Origin: an uncultured Acidobacteriaceae bacterium
GTDB taxonomy: Bacteria > Acidobacteriota > Terriglobia > Terriglobales > Acidobacteriaceae
Reading direction: 5' to 3'
DNA length: 64,000 nucleotides
Assembly (NCBI GenBank): GCA_937879855.1
Contig: CALFMO010000035.1
Location: forward strand, 1-64,000
The translations under genes and the position numbers were made by a program. Shown piece after piece: positions 7,363 to 17,100 of this stretch. Each line of letters opens with the position of its first letter. Position 1 is the first letter of the stretch. The notes beneath the pieces were generated by a model, which was given only the letters and a program-made list of their open reading frames with translations, was not told the DNA's origin and ran no database searches.

Positions 7363-8463
7363 ATGCCAGATCAGCCCCAAACTCAGACTCTCTCCCTTCG
7401 AATCAGCGAGGGCCTGCGCAAGCGCCTAGATCATATCCGAAAAGTCACCTCATTGCGGAAAGGCGAGGACGTATCGACATCCGAGATTGCCAAGCAACTG
7501 CTGGAATCGTCGCCCGCTGACCGGCTCGAAGTGACCGAGCTGATACGGGAGCCCACCGAATGCCTCTTGCGAATTCGTAAGAAATGCGAAGCCGAGCACC
7601 CGCTCTCATTGGCTGAGTGGACGGTGCTCGCGTACTACGTCCAGCAAGGCGCAGATGCCATCTGCAATACCCCGGTTTCCCGTGAGTCCTGCATTGCCTT
7701 TCTGGAAGCATTTCAGGCGGTTTATAACTTGAGGAAAAAACCCAACCCAGGCAAGGACGAGTATTACCTCACAAAGCTTCCAAGCGAATTCCGACGAGGG
7801 GAGAGTACGCAGCCCGCCAGCCCCGAGGCGGTGCGGCAGACCGTTGCCGAAACAGTACGACAGCTTGCTGACCCGGCCATGAAGTGGAGACCCATCCTTG
7901 CCGGGCGCAATCTTTACGTGTTTCTCGATGGCGATGAAGTTAACGACGCCGATGCGGTGAACCGCGCCCTTCGTCCCTACTGGGAAGGGCTTTGGCGGAT
8001 GGCCGCGCGCGGTCATTACTTTCTCTACAAAGAGCCGATCCGCAGCAAGGTCAACCCCAGCGATTCTGTCGTCCAGCCTGCGATCCCGAACGTTTTCGAA
8101 TCTAACTTTGTGCTGTCCTTTGTGCGCGCCGACGGTAACGATGTACTCCTGTCGTTTAGCTTTCCCGGCCCACGCGGTCCCGTGTACCCCATGAGTTCCT
8201 ATCCGCTGATTCAGGAGTTCCGCGCGATGTTGAACGGATTGACAGCGAAGTCCCGACACTGGAAGGGAGAATACTTCTTTGGATACACGTGGGACCGGGA
8301 GGGGGAGACCCAGTTCTCGTTTCGCGCTCATGCAAACGGCATCACCTTTGGCTTTTCCCAAGAGGAGTGGAACGCAGTACGAAGACTCTTCCGCCGGGCT
8401 TGGGAGATGCCAGAACTCCAGGCCACATGGGACGAACTAGCGATGGAATACGGTGACCTGTGA
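7363..8463 (+). CDS. RHH-type protein, first gene of the mob operon
   Basis: 366 aa. The ATG at 7363 follows SD GGAGGAG; a GTG immediately before it is also in frame. Residues 5-45 (TLSLRISEGLRKRLDHIRK... to ...STSEIAKQLLES) look like a ribbon-helix-helix DNA-binding segment. The rest, about 310 residues, has no motif I can name. It overlaps the next gene by GTGA, so translation is coupled with the mobilization genes. It is probably an oriT-binding or autoregulatory accessory protein, but this rests on context plus the RHH-like N-terminus. Confidence 0.6.
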   Translation: MPDQPQTQTLSLRISEGLRKRLDHIRKVTSLRKGEDVSTSEIAKQLLESSPADRLEVTELIREPTECLLRIRKKCEAEHPLSLAEWTVLAYYVQQGADAICNTPVSRESCIAFLEAFQAVYNLRKKPNPGKDEYYLTKLPSEFRRGESTQPASPEAVRQTVAETVRQLADPAMKWRPILAGRNLYVFLDGDEVNDADAVNRALRPYWEGLWRMAARGHYFLYKEPIRSKVNPSDSVVQPAIPNVFESNFVLSFVRADGNDVLLSFSFPGPRGPVYPMSSYPLIQEFRAMLNGLTAKSRHWKGEYFFGYTWDREGETQFSFRAHANGITFGFSQEEWNAVRRLFRRAWEMPELQATWDELAMEYGDL

Positions 8464-8846
8464 CAACCGGACAGTCATTCCGCACGAAATCGCTCACTGC
8501 CAAAGTGACTGAGGAGGAGTACGCCCGACTTCAGGAACTGGCGACGGCCGCAGGGCAGAGCATGGGGGAGTGGGCACGCACGGTTTTGCTGGCGCAAGTG
8601 AATTCCAGCCAAGAGATCATCCTGGCCGAAATACTAGCTCTGCGCATGCTGTACCTGAACAGCGTGCAGATTCTTGGACAGCGACGGGAACTGACCACCG
8701 AAGAACTGCGGAAGCTCATTGAGCGAGTGGACCGCGAGAAGCAGGGTAAAGCGCAGGAGCGGCTGAGTGGACAAAATAGCAACCGGCCCAGCCGGGAAAC
8801 TCAGCCAACAGCGCCGGCATTTGAACCGGATTCAAAGCCGGTGTGA
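8460..8846 (+). CDS. MobC-like relaxosome accessory protein
   Basis: 128 aa from a GTG overlapping the previous stop. The N-terminus SLTAKVTEEEYARLQELATAAGQSMGEW resembles the RHH region of MobC/TraJ-type proteins that bind oriT and recruit the relaxase. A helical middle (EIILAEILALRMLYLNSVQIL) and a polar, Pro/Ser-rich tail follow. Overlap with the coupling-protein gene (GTGA at 8843) keeps it in the same operon. The family assignment is by pattern and position, not by a catalytic motif. Confidence 0.65.
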   Translation: MTTGQSFRTKSLTAKVTEEEYARLQELATAAGQSMGEWARTVLLAQVNSSQEIILAEILALRMLYLNSVQILGQRRELTTEELRKLIERVDREKQGKAQERLSGQNSNRPSRETQPTAPAFEPDSKPV

Positions 8847-10918
8847 CGCGCTGGAATACGAGATCGACTGACTTGGGGCGGGAAAGAAGTAAGGCCGTGA
8901 ACAGGAAATGGGGACGCGACGAGACGTATTACTGGCCGAGCCACAAGCCAGTGTGGACGATCAGCGCCTTTGGTCTCGGAGTGCTAGCAGTCTTTGGAAT
9001 GGCGATCTATCAGGGCAGGGTGCAATGGACGCCGCTACAGCGCTATTGGCTCCCGAACTATCTCAAGACGCAGCTGGGGGCAAGCCTCGGTTTTCCCCCG
9101 ATTAATTACCGTCTCCTCGAAGTGGAAGACCGACAGGGGCGTCACCGATTAGCGGTTGAGACGGATGTCGCACCGTGGGAAGGTCCTCTGCCACGCGGGG
9201 CGACTATTCCGCTGATCCTATCGAAGGAAGCGGCACGGCAGGACCTGCATCTGGTGCTGGAACCAGCGCGAAAATACAAGAATAAAGAACTCAGCGACTA
9301 CGCTCGACACTGGATTTACCAAGACCAAACTTGGGGGGACTTCCTGCATTGGCCGCTGGTCACCGGTCTAGCAGTTTTCGGCTGGCTGTCGATCTTTGCT
9401 GTTCCCAAAGACTGGCAGCGGCGGCGCGTGCTCAAGTATGGGCGCCGGACCAAGGGCCCAGTGTTCGCGACGGCGGCGCAGTTCAACCGTAGCCAGCAAT
9501 CCGATGGCATAGGTTTCATCACAAAAGAGCCGCGCACGGTGGCTGAATTCCTGCTGCAGCGTGACGGGAACCTGGTGCGAATTCCGCGCGAGCGGGAGAG
9601 TTCGCATTTCATGATGATCGGCGATACCGGCGCAGGCAAATCGTCGCTCATCCGCCAGATCCTCATGCAGGTGGAAGGGCGGGGAGAAACCGCGATTGTG
9701 TACGATCCGGCGCTCGAATACACACCGCAGTTTTACGAGCCAGGCCGGGGCGATGTGATCTTGAACGCGGTAGATGCACGTATGCCCTATTGGTCGCCGT
9801 GCGATGAAGTGCAGCATGAAGCAGAAGCGGAAGGGTTGGCAGCGGCGCTCTTCAAAGACGATTCCCGCACCAATCCGTTCTTCGTGATGGTGCCGCGCCA
9901 GATCTTTGCCCATCTGCTGATCGAGCAACCGAAGCGGACACCGCAGGAGCTACTCGCCATTCTGCGAGATGAGCGCGAGCTCGCAAAGAGACTCAAGGGC
10001 ACCGAGCACGCGGCAGCAATCTATCCCGATGCGGGACCGCAACGTGGCGGTATGATCGCGACTCTCAACAGCGTGAGCAATGCCCTGAAGTTGTTGCCCC
10101 GAAGAGAAGAAGCTAAGGCGAACTGGACGGCGGTCGAATGGGCGCGGCAGCGGGATGGGTGGTTGTTCATCACCAGCCCGCCGGAGTTCCGCGAGAGACA
10201 GCGGCCCCTCATCAGCATGTGGCTCGACATGCTGGTGCTGCGCACCATGAACCAGGGCCAGCCCGGTGCGCGCCCCGTCTGGTTCATTCTGGACGAGCTC
10301 CAGAGCTTACATGCGTTGCCGCAGTTACACACAGCGATTACCGAGAGCAGGAAGGCCAGAAACCCAGTTGTGCTCGGCTTCCAAGGGCGCAGCCAACTTG
10401 AAGAACTGTACGGGCGCAAGGCCGAAGCCATGCTTTCTCAACCCGCCACGAAAGTCTTTTTACGCACGGATGAGGCCAACTCCTCGAAGTGGATCAGCCA
10501 GACCATCGGCGAAGTGGAAATCGAGCGATTGCGTGAAAGCCGCATGGAAGGCCACTTCCCCAGGAACAGGCGGGACTCCCGCAACTACCAGCTTGAGCGG
10601 ACGACCGAGCCGTTGGTGATGGCTTCAGAGATCCAGGGCCTTCCCGATCTGCGCGCCTATTTGAAAAGCGGCAACCTAGTAGTTCCGCTGAGCTTCCCTT
10701 ACATCGAGCTACCGAAGCGCCACGAAGCGCTGATTGAGCGCAAACTTCCGGAACAGCGGCCAAGGGAAGCGAGCGCGCAGACGGCAACGGCGTCTGGGAA
10801 TGGCGATGGCCGCGTTCTGATGCGCAGCTTGCCACCGCCGATCCCGCCACAGGGCCAGCAGCAAGTGAAACCACGACCGACGCGGGCGGCGAATGATGAC
10901 CTGCCCTTCTTGGAGTAA
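8843..10918 (+). CDS. Type IV coupling protein (TraD/VirD4-like ATPase)
   Basis: 691 aa. Hydrophobic segments near residues 38-58 and 165-185 anchor it in the inner membrane. Walker A GDTGAGKSSL is near residue 261 and Walker B VWFILDELQSLH near residue 480, followed by TESRKARNPVVLGFQG, the sensor region typical of TraD/TrwB proteins. Coupling proteins deliver the relaxase-DNA complex to a type IV secretion channel. No channel genes are present here, so a helper plasmid or ICE is probably needed. It starts at a GTG that overlaps the mobC-like stop. The C-terminal 80 residues are Pro/Gln/Arg-rich and probably disordered. Confidence 0.9.
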   Translation: MTRWNTRSTDLGRERSKAVNRKWGRDETYYWPSHKPVWTISAFGLGVLAVFGMAIYQGRVQWTPLQRYWLPNYLKTQLGASLGFPPINYRLLEVEDRQGRHRLAVETDVAPWEGPLPRGATIPLILSKEAARQDLHLVLEPARKYKNKELSDYARHWIYQDQTWGDFLHWPLVTGLAVFGWLSIFAVPKDWQRRRVLKYGRRTKGPVFATAAQFNRSQQSDGIGFITKEPRTVAEFLLQRDGNLVRIPRERESSHFMMIGDTGAGKSSLIRQILMQVEGRGETAIVYDPALEYTPQFYEPGRGDVILNAVDARMPYWSPCDEVQHEAEAEGLAAALFKDDSRTNPFFVMVPRQIFAHLLIEQPKRTPQELLAILRDERELAKRLKGTEHAAAIYPDAGPQRGGMIATLNSVSNALKLLPRREEAKANWTAVEWARQRDGWLFITSPPEFRERQRPLISMWLDMLVLRTMNQGQPGARPVWFILDELQSLHALPQLHTAITESRKARNPVVLGFQGRSQLEELYGRKAEAMLSQPATKVFLRTDEANSSKWISQTIGEVEIERLRESRMEGHFPRNRRDSRNYQLERTTEPLVMASEIQGLPDLRAYLKSGNLVVPLSFPYIELPKRHEALIERKLPEQRPREASAQTATASGNGDGRVLMRSLPPPIPPQGQQQVKPRPTRAANDDLPFLE

Positions 10919-10921
10919 ACG

Positions 10922-13657
10922 ATGCTGACCATCTCCAAGCCGCTGTCATCTGGCCAGGCGCAGGCGTACCACAAGGAAGAGTTTGCCAACGCGCGGGACA
11001 ACTATTACTCAGAAGGTGACCGCGTGCGCGGCGAGTGGCACGGCAAATTGGCCGAACGATGGGACCTTAAAGGTGAGGTCAATGAAGAGCACTTTGCACG
11101 ACTCGCAGACGGCCAGCATCCGCTCACGTGCGCTCAGCTGGTGCAGCGCCGTGGGGCGATAGAGTACGTCACCGACCGCGGTGAAGAAGTAAAGACAATG
11201 GAGCACCGCGCTGGGTGGGATGCGACATTCTCCGCGCCCAAGAGTGTCAGTTTAACCGCGCTAGTGGGTGGCGACGAACGAGTGCGAGCAGCGCATCGGG
11301 AGAGCGTCAATGTTGCTCTTGATGAACTCGAAAAATATGTGCAGGCCCGTATTGGCGGCAATCATCCAGCGGAGACAACCGGCAAGTGGATTGCCGCGAA
11401 ATTTGAGCACGATTCGAGCCGCCCGGTCGAGGGCTACGCCGCACCGCAACTCCACACGCATGTTGTGTTCTTCAACATGACCGAGCGGGAAACCGGCGAA
11501 ATGCGTGCCCTGCAACCGAGAGAACTATACAGCTCACAGCAGTACGCCACCGCAATATACCGTTCGGAGTTGGCACTTCACCTGAGGACCCTTGGTTACG
11601 AAATCGAGCAGAGCGTCCATGGCGCGCCTGAAATTCGGGGCTACTCGCAAGAATATCTTGAGGCCAGCAGTCCACGACGCCAGCAAATCAAAGACCACTT
11701 GACGGAGGGAGGACTGAGCGGAGCTGAATCCGCACAGATTGCCGCCCACCGCACCCGCGAAGCGAAATTGAACATCACGCACGAAGAAATGCAGCGCCGC
11801 CATGAGGAGATGGCGAAAGAGTACGGCAACCAGCCGGAGCGAATTGTCCGTGAGGCCCAGGACCGCGTTTATGAGATCGCGGCGAGAAACGAAGAGCAAA
11901 CGGAAGGAACAGCCCGCGAAGCCGTCCGGTACTCGGTTGAAAGGAACTTCGAGCGCGAAGCCGTCTCGGACGAACGTGAGCTGATGCGGGATGCACTGAA
12001 ACGTGCGATGGGCGAGGCTCAGTTTTCGAGAATTCAGCAGCAATTCGATCAAGCGGTGGAGAACGGCGACCTAATTCAGAAGGAAGCTCACAGCATTGGA
12101 CGGAGCTTTACTACGGACGAGATGATCGCGCTGGAGCACGACAATATACGCCTCATGCGTAGCACCCAGGAACAATATCCCGTGCTCGCTGATGACGGCA
12201 CCAGAAGGGAGATTGAGCACGACTACACGCATCTCAGCAGCAGCCAGCATCGGGCGGTACAGGAGGTTCTCGGCAGTCGCGATCAGATCACGGCGCTTGA
12301 GGGCGTAGCCGGGGCAGGCAAAACCACTTCTTTGACAGCCATTCGTGACGCCGCCGAACGCGAGGGCTACAGCGTCGAAGGTTTTGCACCTACCTCGCGA
12401 GCCGCGCACAAACTTGGCGAAGCCGGAATCCTCTCGAACACATTACAGCACCACCTTGCCCGTGGAACGCAGGTTGATAGCGGAGAAAAACATCTGTACG
12501 TGCTGGATGAATCGAGTCTCGCCAGTACTCGGCAGATCAATGACTTCCTACAGCGGCTGGGAGAACTAGATCGGGTGTTGCTTGTGGGTGACGTGCGACA
12601 GCACGAAGCTGTCGAAGCCGGACGCCCTTATTACCAGTTACAGGAAGCCGGAATGCGAACCGCGCATCTGGACGAGATCATCCGCCAGAAGGACCCGGCG
12701 CTCAAGCAAGCAGTTGAGCAGCTTGCCCGAGGCGAAATTCACGTCGCCGTCGAAAACCTGGACCGCCAAGGGCGGATACAACAAATCGAAAACCGGGAAG
12801 AACGATTCGCGGCAATCGCCCAGGAGTATGCCCGTTTTCCCCAAGGCACGCTGGTGGTTTCCCCAGACAACCAATCTCGCCGTGAACTGAACGGCATAAT
12901 TCATCACGAATTACAGGAGCGCGGCCAGGTCCAGCCTCACGAGCAGTCCGTCCGTGTGCTGGAGACCCGTCAGGAATTGACCGGCGCAGACCGTGCATGG
13001 GCGGAACAATACTTGCCCTGCGATGTGTTGCGCTATTCGCGAGGCAGCAGAGTGGTGGGAGTAACTGCCGGCCAGTATGCAACGGTCACAGACACGGACG
13101 CCAAACAGAACCTGCTCACTGTTGAACGCCAGGACGGCCAGCATGTGAGCTACGACCCGCGACGCCTGCAGGGAGTTTCGGTCTACCGGGAAGCAGAGCG
13201 TGTTTTCGCCGAAGGCGACCGTATCCAGTTCACCGCTCCCTCAAAAGAGTTGCACGTTGCCAGCCGCGAGCTGGGAACGATCGTACGACTCGATGAGCGC
13301 GGCGAGATCGCAGTACACACCGATTCCGGAAGACTGGTGGAATTCCAACTGAAAAACCACCCTCATCTCGACTATGGCTACGCCGTCACCAGCCACAGCA
13401 GCCAAGGTCAGACCGCCGACCGTGTACTGATCCACGTGGACACCGAAGAAAGTCCGCATCTGGTGAATAGCCGCATGGCGTATGTCGCTGTCTCACGTGG
13501 ACGCTACGATGCTCAGATTTACACCAACGACAAATCGGAACTCGCGCAACACCTGAGTCGCGATGTTTCACACAGCACGGCCATCCACACCGGCCAAGAC
13601 CATGCAGGCACGACACATTCGCAGGGCCATGTTCAGGGTGAGGCCCTCGGAGTGTGA
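10922..13657 (+). CDS. MobF-family relaxase/helicase (TrwC/TraI-like)
   Basis: 911 aa, three bases after the coupling-protein stop, with SD TTGGAG inside that gene. The N-terminal relaxase domain has candidate nucleophile tyrosines near residue 17 (AYHKEEFANARDNYY), WDATFSAPKSVSL and the metal-binding QLHTHVVFFN near residue 180. The C-terminal helicase domain has Walker A EGVAGAGKTTS (about residue 460), YVLDESSLAS as Walker B, and late motifs GYAVTSHSSQGQT and MAYVAVSRGR. It would nick oriT, stay covalently bound to the 5' end and unwind the strand. The domain order and length fit MobF relaxases. Confidence 0.92.
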   Translation: MLTISKPLSSGQAQAYHKEEFANARDNYYSEGDRVRGEWHGKLAERWDLKGEVNEEHFARLADGQHPLTCAQLVQRRGAIEYVTDRGEEVKTMEHRAGWDATFSAPKSVSLTALVGGDERVRAAHRESVNVALDELEKYVQARIGGNHPAETTGKWIAAKFEHDSSRPVEGYAAPQLHTHVVFFNMTERETGEMRALQPRELYSSQQYATAIYRSELALHLRTLGYEIEQSVHGAPEIRGYSQEYLEASSPRRQQIKDHLTEGGLSGAESAQIAAHRTREAKLNITHEEMQRRHEEMAKEYGNQPERIVREAQDRVYEIAARNEEQTEGTAREAVRYSVERNFEREAVSDERELMRDALKRAMGEAQFSRIQQQFDQAVENGDLIQKEAHSIGRSFTTDEMIALEHDNIRLMRSTQEQYPVLADDGTRREIEHDYTHLSSSQHRAVQEVLGSRDQITALEGVAGAGKTTSLTAIRDAAEREGYSVEGFAPTSRAAHKLGEAGILSNTLQHHLARGTQVDSGEKHLYVLDESSLASTRQINDFLQRLGELDRVLLVGDVRQHEAVEAGRPYYQLQEAGMRTAHLDEIIRQKDPALKQAVEQLARGEIHVAVENLDRQGRIQQIENREERFAAIAQEYARFPQGTLVVSPDNQSRRELNGIIHHELQERGQVQPHEQSVRVLETRQELTGADRAWAEQYLPCDVLRYSRGSRVVGVTAGQYATVTDTDAKQNLLTVERQDGQHVSYDPRRLQGVSVYREAERVFAEGDRIQFTAPSKELHVASRELGTIVRLDERGEIAVHTDSGRLVEFQLKNHPHLDYGYAVTSHSSQGQTADRVLIHVDTEESPHLVNSRMAYVAVSRGRYDAQIYTNDKSELAQHLSRDVSHSTAIHTGQDHAGTTHSQGHVQGEALGV

Positions 13658-13682
13658 GAACGGGTTGAAATGGAGTAGCACC

Positions 13683-13922
13683 GTGAACGCAGCAGAAGAC
13701 AACGAACCATTCGTAACGCCTGAAGAAGCAGCAGTGTTTCTCAGGATCAGCCCCGTGACGGTAAAGAAGATGGCACGGGAAGGAGACCTCCCCGCACACC
13801 CGATAGGAAACGGGCTTCGCAAGCGCTGGCGCTTTCGAATTTCTGAGCTAGTTTCCCACATGCGTTGTCGTGTACAGTCAGAATCGTCATCCGTGCGCGC
13901 TTTAAGGAGGAAAGCTTCTTGA
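13683..13922 (+). CDS. Excisionase-like HTH protein
   Basis: 79 aa from the GTG at 13683, with GGAG 8 bases upstream; the open frame extends upstream but without an SD. FVTPEEAAVFLRISPVTVKKMAREGDLPAHPIG is the MerR/AlpA-type helix-turn-helix of excisionase-family proteins, followed by a basic RKRWRFRISELVSH wing. Its stop overlaps the integrase TTG start (TTGA), so the two are translationally coupled. It probably directs the integrase toward excision. Confidence 0.8.
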   Translation: MNAAEDNEPFVTPEEAAVFLRISPVTVKKMAREGDLPAHPIGNGLRKRWRFRISELVSHMRCRVQSESSSVRALRRKAS

Positions 13923-15118
13923 AACGCACACAGCAAGACGTGGGCACGATTGTCCGCAAGAGGAGAACGCGAGGCCCGGATGTGTGGGTTTGGCGCTTTT
14001 ACGAAACGGACGAGATGGGCATTACGCGAAAACGCAGCGTAATGTTAGCGGGAGATGCGGAAGCGTGGCCAACGGAAGATCATGCCTGGCAGGGGTCGAG
14101 AGAGTTGCGATACCAGCGGATGGAGCAGTCTTCCAGTCAATCGTTCGGAGCATTGATAAGGCGATACATGCACGAAGCAATGCCAGAACGGTATTCAACC
14201 AAGAAGTCCTACGTATCCATTTTGAAAGTGCACATTTTGCCACAATGGGGCGAGGCTCCCGTGGCCGAAGTGAAAAAGCCCCTCAAGGTGGAACAGTGGT
14301 TGAAGGAGCTGAAGCATTCTCCCAAAACGAAGTCCAACATAAAGGGTCTCCTCCATCGCATTTTTGAGTACGCGATGAAATGGGAAATTTTGGAGACTCA
14401 GAGAAACCCGATGCAGTTAGTCGAAATCAAGGGCGTGACGAAACGGGTTCGCAAGAAAGTTGTGCTTACGGTCGAGCAATATCAGGCTCTTCTCGCAGAG
14501 CTTCCGTACCACATTCAAGTGATGGTCATGATTGCAATGTGCCTCGGCTTGCGCATCAGTGAGATCAGGGCATTGCAGTGGCAGGACTTTGATTTGAAGG
14601 GGCGGATACTGACGTTGACCCGATCCATTGTGGGCCGCTACGTCTGGAACGGCGGAAAAACCGGAGCTTCAGAGGACGAAGTGTTTCTGGATTCCAAGCT
14701 AGTGTCCGTTCTGGAGGATTGGCGGAAGCGATGTGTCGAAACACCGGAGGCTTGGCTATTCGCGAATGTGGATACGAAACGCCCAGTCCACGGCGATGCC
14801 ATTCAGAAAGACTACTTGCGACCCGCAGGTGAAAAGATCGGATTGCAAGGAGTGGGCTGGCACAGCTTTCGGCACACCTATCGAACGCTGATTGATGATA
14901 TCGGCACGCCGCTCGGGGTGCAGCAGCGCCTCATGCGGCACGCCGACATCAAGACGACCATGAATACCTACGGCTCAGCGTTTGAGAAGACCAAACGCCG
15001 AGCCAATAGCCGGGTAGCAGATCTTGTCTTGCCACCCGCGATCAAAAGGCAGCTGAAGGATAGGGCGAAGGAAGTTTCCCTGAAGAATTTGAGGCCCGAA
15101 ACAGCCACGATCCAGTGA
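13919..15118 (+). CDS. Tyrosine integrase 1 (IME-1)
   Basis: 399 aa from a TTG at 13919, chosen because AAGGAGG sits 8 bases upstream and the TTG overlaps the xis stop; a more upstream ATG lacks an SD. The SAM-like core-binding domain covers about residues 75-160. The catalytic domain has Arg in CLGLRISEIRAL, HSFRHTYR (HxxR) and RHADIKTTMNTYG with the nucleophile Tyr. The C-terminal extension is basic. It ends 44 bases from the tRNA-fMet 3' end, its presumed attachment site. Confidence 0.9.
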   Translation: MKRTQQDVGTIVRKRRTRGPDVWVWRFYETDEMGITRKRSVMLAGDAEAWPTEDHAWQGSRELRYQRMEQSSSQSFGALIRRYMHEAMPERYSTKKSYVSILKVHILPQWGEAPVAEVKKPLKVEQWLKELKHSPKTKSNIKGLLHRIFEYAMKWEILETQRNPMQLVEIKGVTKRVRKKVVLTVEQYQALLAELPYHIQVMVMIAMCLGLRISEIRALQWQDFDLKGRILTLTRSIVGRYVWNGGKTGASEDEVFLDSKLVSVLEDWRKRCVETPEAWLFANVDTKRPVHGDAIQKDYLRPAGEKIGLQGVGWHSFRHTYRTLIDDIGTPLGVQQRLMRHADIKTTMNTYGSAFEKTKRRANSRVADLVLPPAIKRQLKDRAKEVSLKNLRPETATIQ

Positions 15119-15161
15119 TCTGGAATTGGGGACTACGCCGGTAGTCCCTCAAATCCGTAAG

Positions 15162-15238
<77 letters not shown>

Positions 15239-15320
15239 AATGTGATTCTACCACAAGCTCTTGCACTCTTTTTTCACTTTCTGTTCAGCCCCTCTATGTG
15301 AACAATTGGGGAACAAAACC
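15239..15320. promoter_or_regulatory. Element-supplied upstream region of tRNA-fMet
   Basis: This short gap lies between the tRNA 5' end and the integrase 2 stop. On the minus strand TAGAAT (15250 to 15245) sits 7 bases before the tRNA. The position 17 bases further upstream reads AAAAAG, not a -35 consensus. The intact tRNA may therefore have a weaker promoter than the orphaned native one at 29102-29130. Confidence 0.4.
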
Positions 15321-16466
15321 TCATGCGTTCCCGCCCGGCATGGTCCAGGTTTTAGGAACCTCGCTTTTCGTTGCCCCAAAAATGACCCGCTCCAACTCGG
15401 CGGCCGCCCTCTGATCGTCGGCACTGGCCACATGCGTATAGCCCATCGTGGTTTCAATGTCGGCATGTCCCAGACGTGTCTGCCGTACTCTGCTGGGCAC
15501 GTCCACCTGATCCATGACGGTGGCATTACCGTGACGGAAGGCGTGCAATCCAGCCTGTTCGATGCCCAGCTTCTTCAGAATGGGATGCAACTTGCGTTTG
15601 ACAATCAGGTTCCCATCCCAAGGCCGCCCTGTGCGAGCGTGAAACAACAGCTCAAAGTTGGGCTGTTTCGGCAGAGTGCATAAGCAGGAACAGAGACGTG
15701 GTGAAATCGCAAACGTCCTTTGACCTGTTTTAGTCTTAGGCGTTCCGATCTTGCCGCGCCAACTGCTCTGCCGAATCCACACGATGCCGCGGTCCAGGTC
15801 TACATCCTCCCAGCGCAGCCCGCACAACTCACCCGCCCGCATGCCAGTTTCTGCCGCAAGCCAGAAGAAGGTCCGGTAAGGCTCCTGCGCGGCTTCGATG
15901 ATTCGTTTCATCTCGTCGGCAGTGAAACATCGGGCTTCGACTAGATTGCGTTCGGGCAGAACCAGCCCATCGAAGGGATCGTGTGTCACCAAACGCCAGA
16001 CCTTGGCCGTATTCCACATGCTGTGCAGCGTAGCCACGAGATTCTTGGTAGTTTTGGGAGACAGTTTGCTCTGCGTTACGAAGGCTTGTAACTGTTCTCC
16101 GGTGAGGTTGCTGAGAGCAGTCCTACCCAGTTTAGGAATCAAGTGCAACCGCAATTGGCACCTGACTGCCGACTGCGTGCTGGGCTTCCAGTTGGGCAAG
16201 ATGTTTTGCTCCCACTTCTTGGCAAAAATTTCGAAACTGGTAGAAGGCTTGGCCCGATAGCTAAGCGCATTGAGTTCGGCCAGCTTCATTTCTAGCGCCC
16301 GCTGGGCCAGGCGCTTGGTGGGATATTCTTTCCGGGTTCCCAGCGTTTCGTAGCAGAGCTTTCGCTCAACCATCCCGCTCGTAGTGACCTGATCTTTCCG
16401 GTATCTTCCTACCCACAGGTCTCCACGAAGATAGACACAACCTTTTTGAAACCGCCGTCTCGCCAC
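15321..16466 (-). CDS. Tyrosine integrase 2 (IME-2)
   Basis: 381 aa. I chose the GTG at 16466 (VARRRFQKGCVYLRGDLWVG), with AGGAG 8 bases upstream; a GTG at 16568 would add 34 residues unlike the family. An AP2/arm-type N-terminal domain is followed by the core-binding domain (about 75-165) and a catalytic domain with Arg in TGMRAGELCGLRW, HAFRHGNA (HxxR), LGHADIETTMGYTH and the nucleophile Tyr. It is next to the att repeat in the tRNA and presumably catalysed IME-2 integration. Confidence 0.9.
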   Translation of the reverse strand: MARRRFQKGCVYLRGDLWVGRYRKDQVTTSGMVERKLCYETLGTRKEYPTKRLAQRALEMKLAELNALSYRAKPSTSFEIFAKKWEQNILPNWKPSTQSAVRCQLRLHLIPKLGRTALSNLTGEQLQAFVTQSKLSPKTTKNLVATLHSMWNTAKVWRLVTHDPFDGLVLPERNLVEARCFTADEMKRIIEAAQEPYRTFFWLAAETGMRAGELCGLRWEDVDLDRGIVWIRQSSWRGKIGTPKTKTGQRTFAISPRLCSCLCTLPKQPNFELLFHARTGRPWDGNLIVKRKLHPILKKLGIEQAGLHAFRHGNATVMDQVDVPSRVRQTRLGHADIETTMGYTHVASADDQRAAAELERVIFGATKSEVPKTWTMPGGNA

Positions 16467-17100
16467 TGAGAAGTCTCCTCTCAGCGGAAGATCGGTTTGA
16501 TTCGCCTCGATCGAGACGATACCAGATTTTCTTGAAACAGAAGGCCGGGTTGAAGGGTTTCCGCCCACTTAACATGGTACGGATTTCGCTATGGCTTAAC
16601 TTTGACCGCTGGATAAATCGCTTTAGCAGAGGCTGGAACGATGCTATTCCGAAGTAATGACAGGGAGCCAGATTTTGATTTTAAACAACGCCGATGCGAC
16701 GCACTTTACCCAACTGTTTGTTTGGACACTTGCCCACCGAAGCCCCGGCTTGATCATGGCGTCGACGGACCGCTGATAACGTGTCCAGTCGCTGGAAATT
16801 CCTCAGAAAAAATTATTCATTTTGGTTAGTTGCTGTTGCCCCCCATTTTTGCCCTTTTCGGCCCATCCGATGCTGTGCTCACGATTCCGCCGAAACCCGC
16901 GCCACTCACCGCATCTTGGCGTTTTTTCCCGAAATTCCAACCAACTGGGGTATGGCACGGCTGTCCGCGAAGGCAGATAGAACCTTTTTCCCGAAATTCT
17001 AACTGGCCACGGGCACTCGGTTTTCGAATACTTTTTTCTGACGGCTTTGCTGCTGGTTTTTATTGACGTTAACGGAAGAGTCCCTCAGAATCTGTGACGC
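16467..17100. other. Integrase upstream region without genes
   Basis: About 630 bases with no credible coding frame. A direct repeat TTTTTCCCGAAATTC occurs at about 16923-16938 and 16985-17000, about 62 bases apart, followed by CAAC or TAAC. Such direct repeats near an integrase gene can be arm-type binding sites, but these lie about 460 bases or more from the gene and over 1.6 kb from the att core, so this is only a suggestion. Confidence 0.3.
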
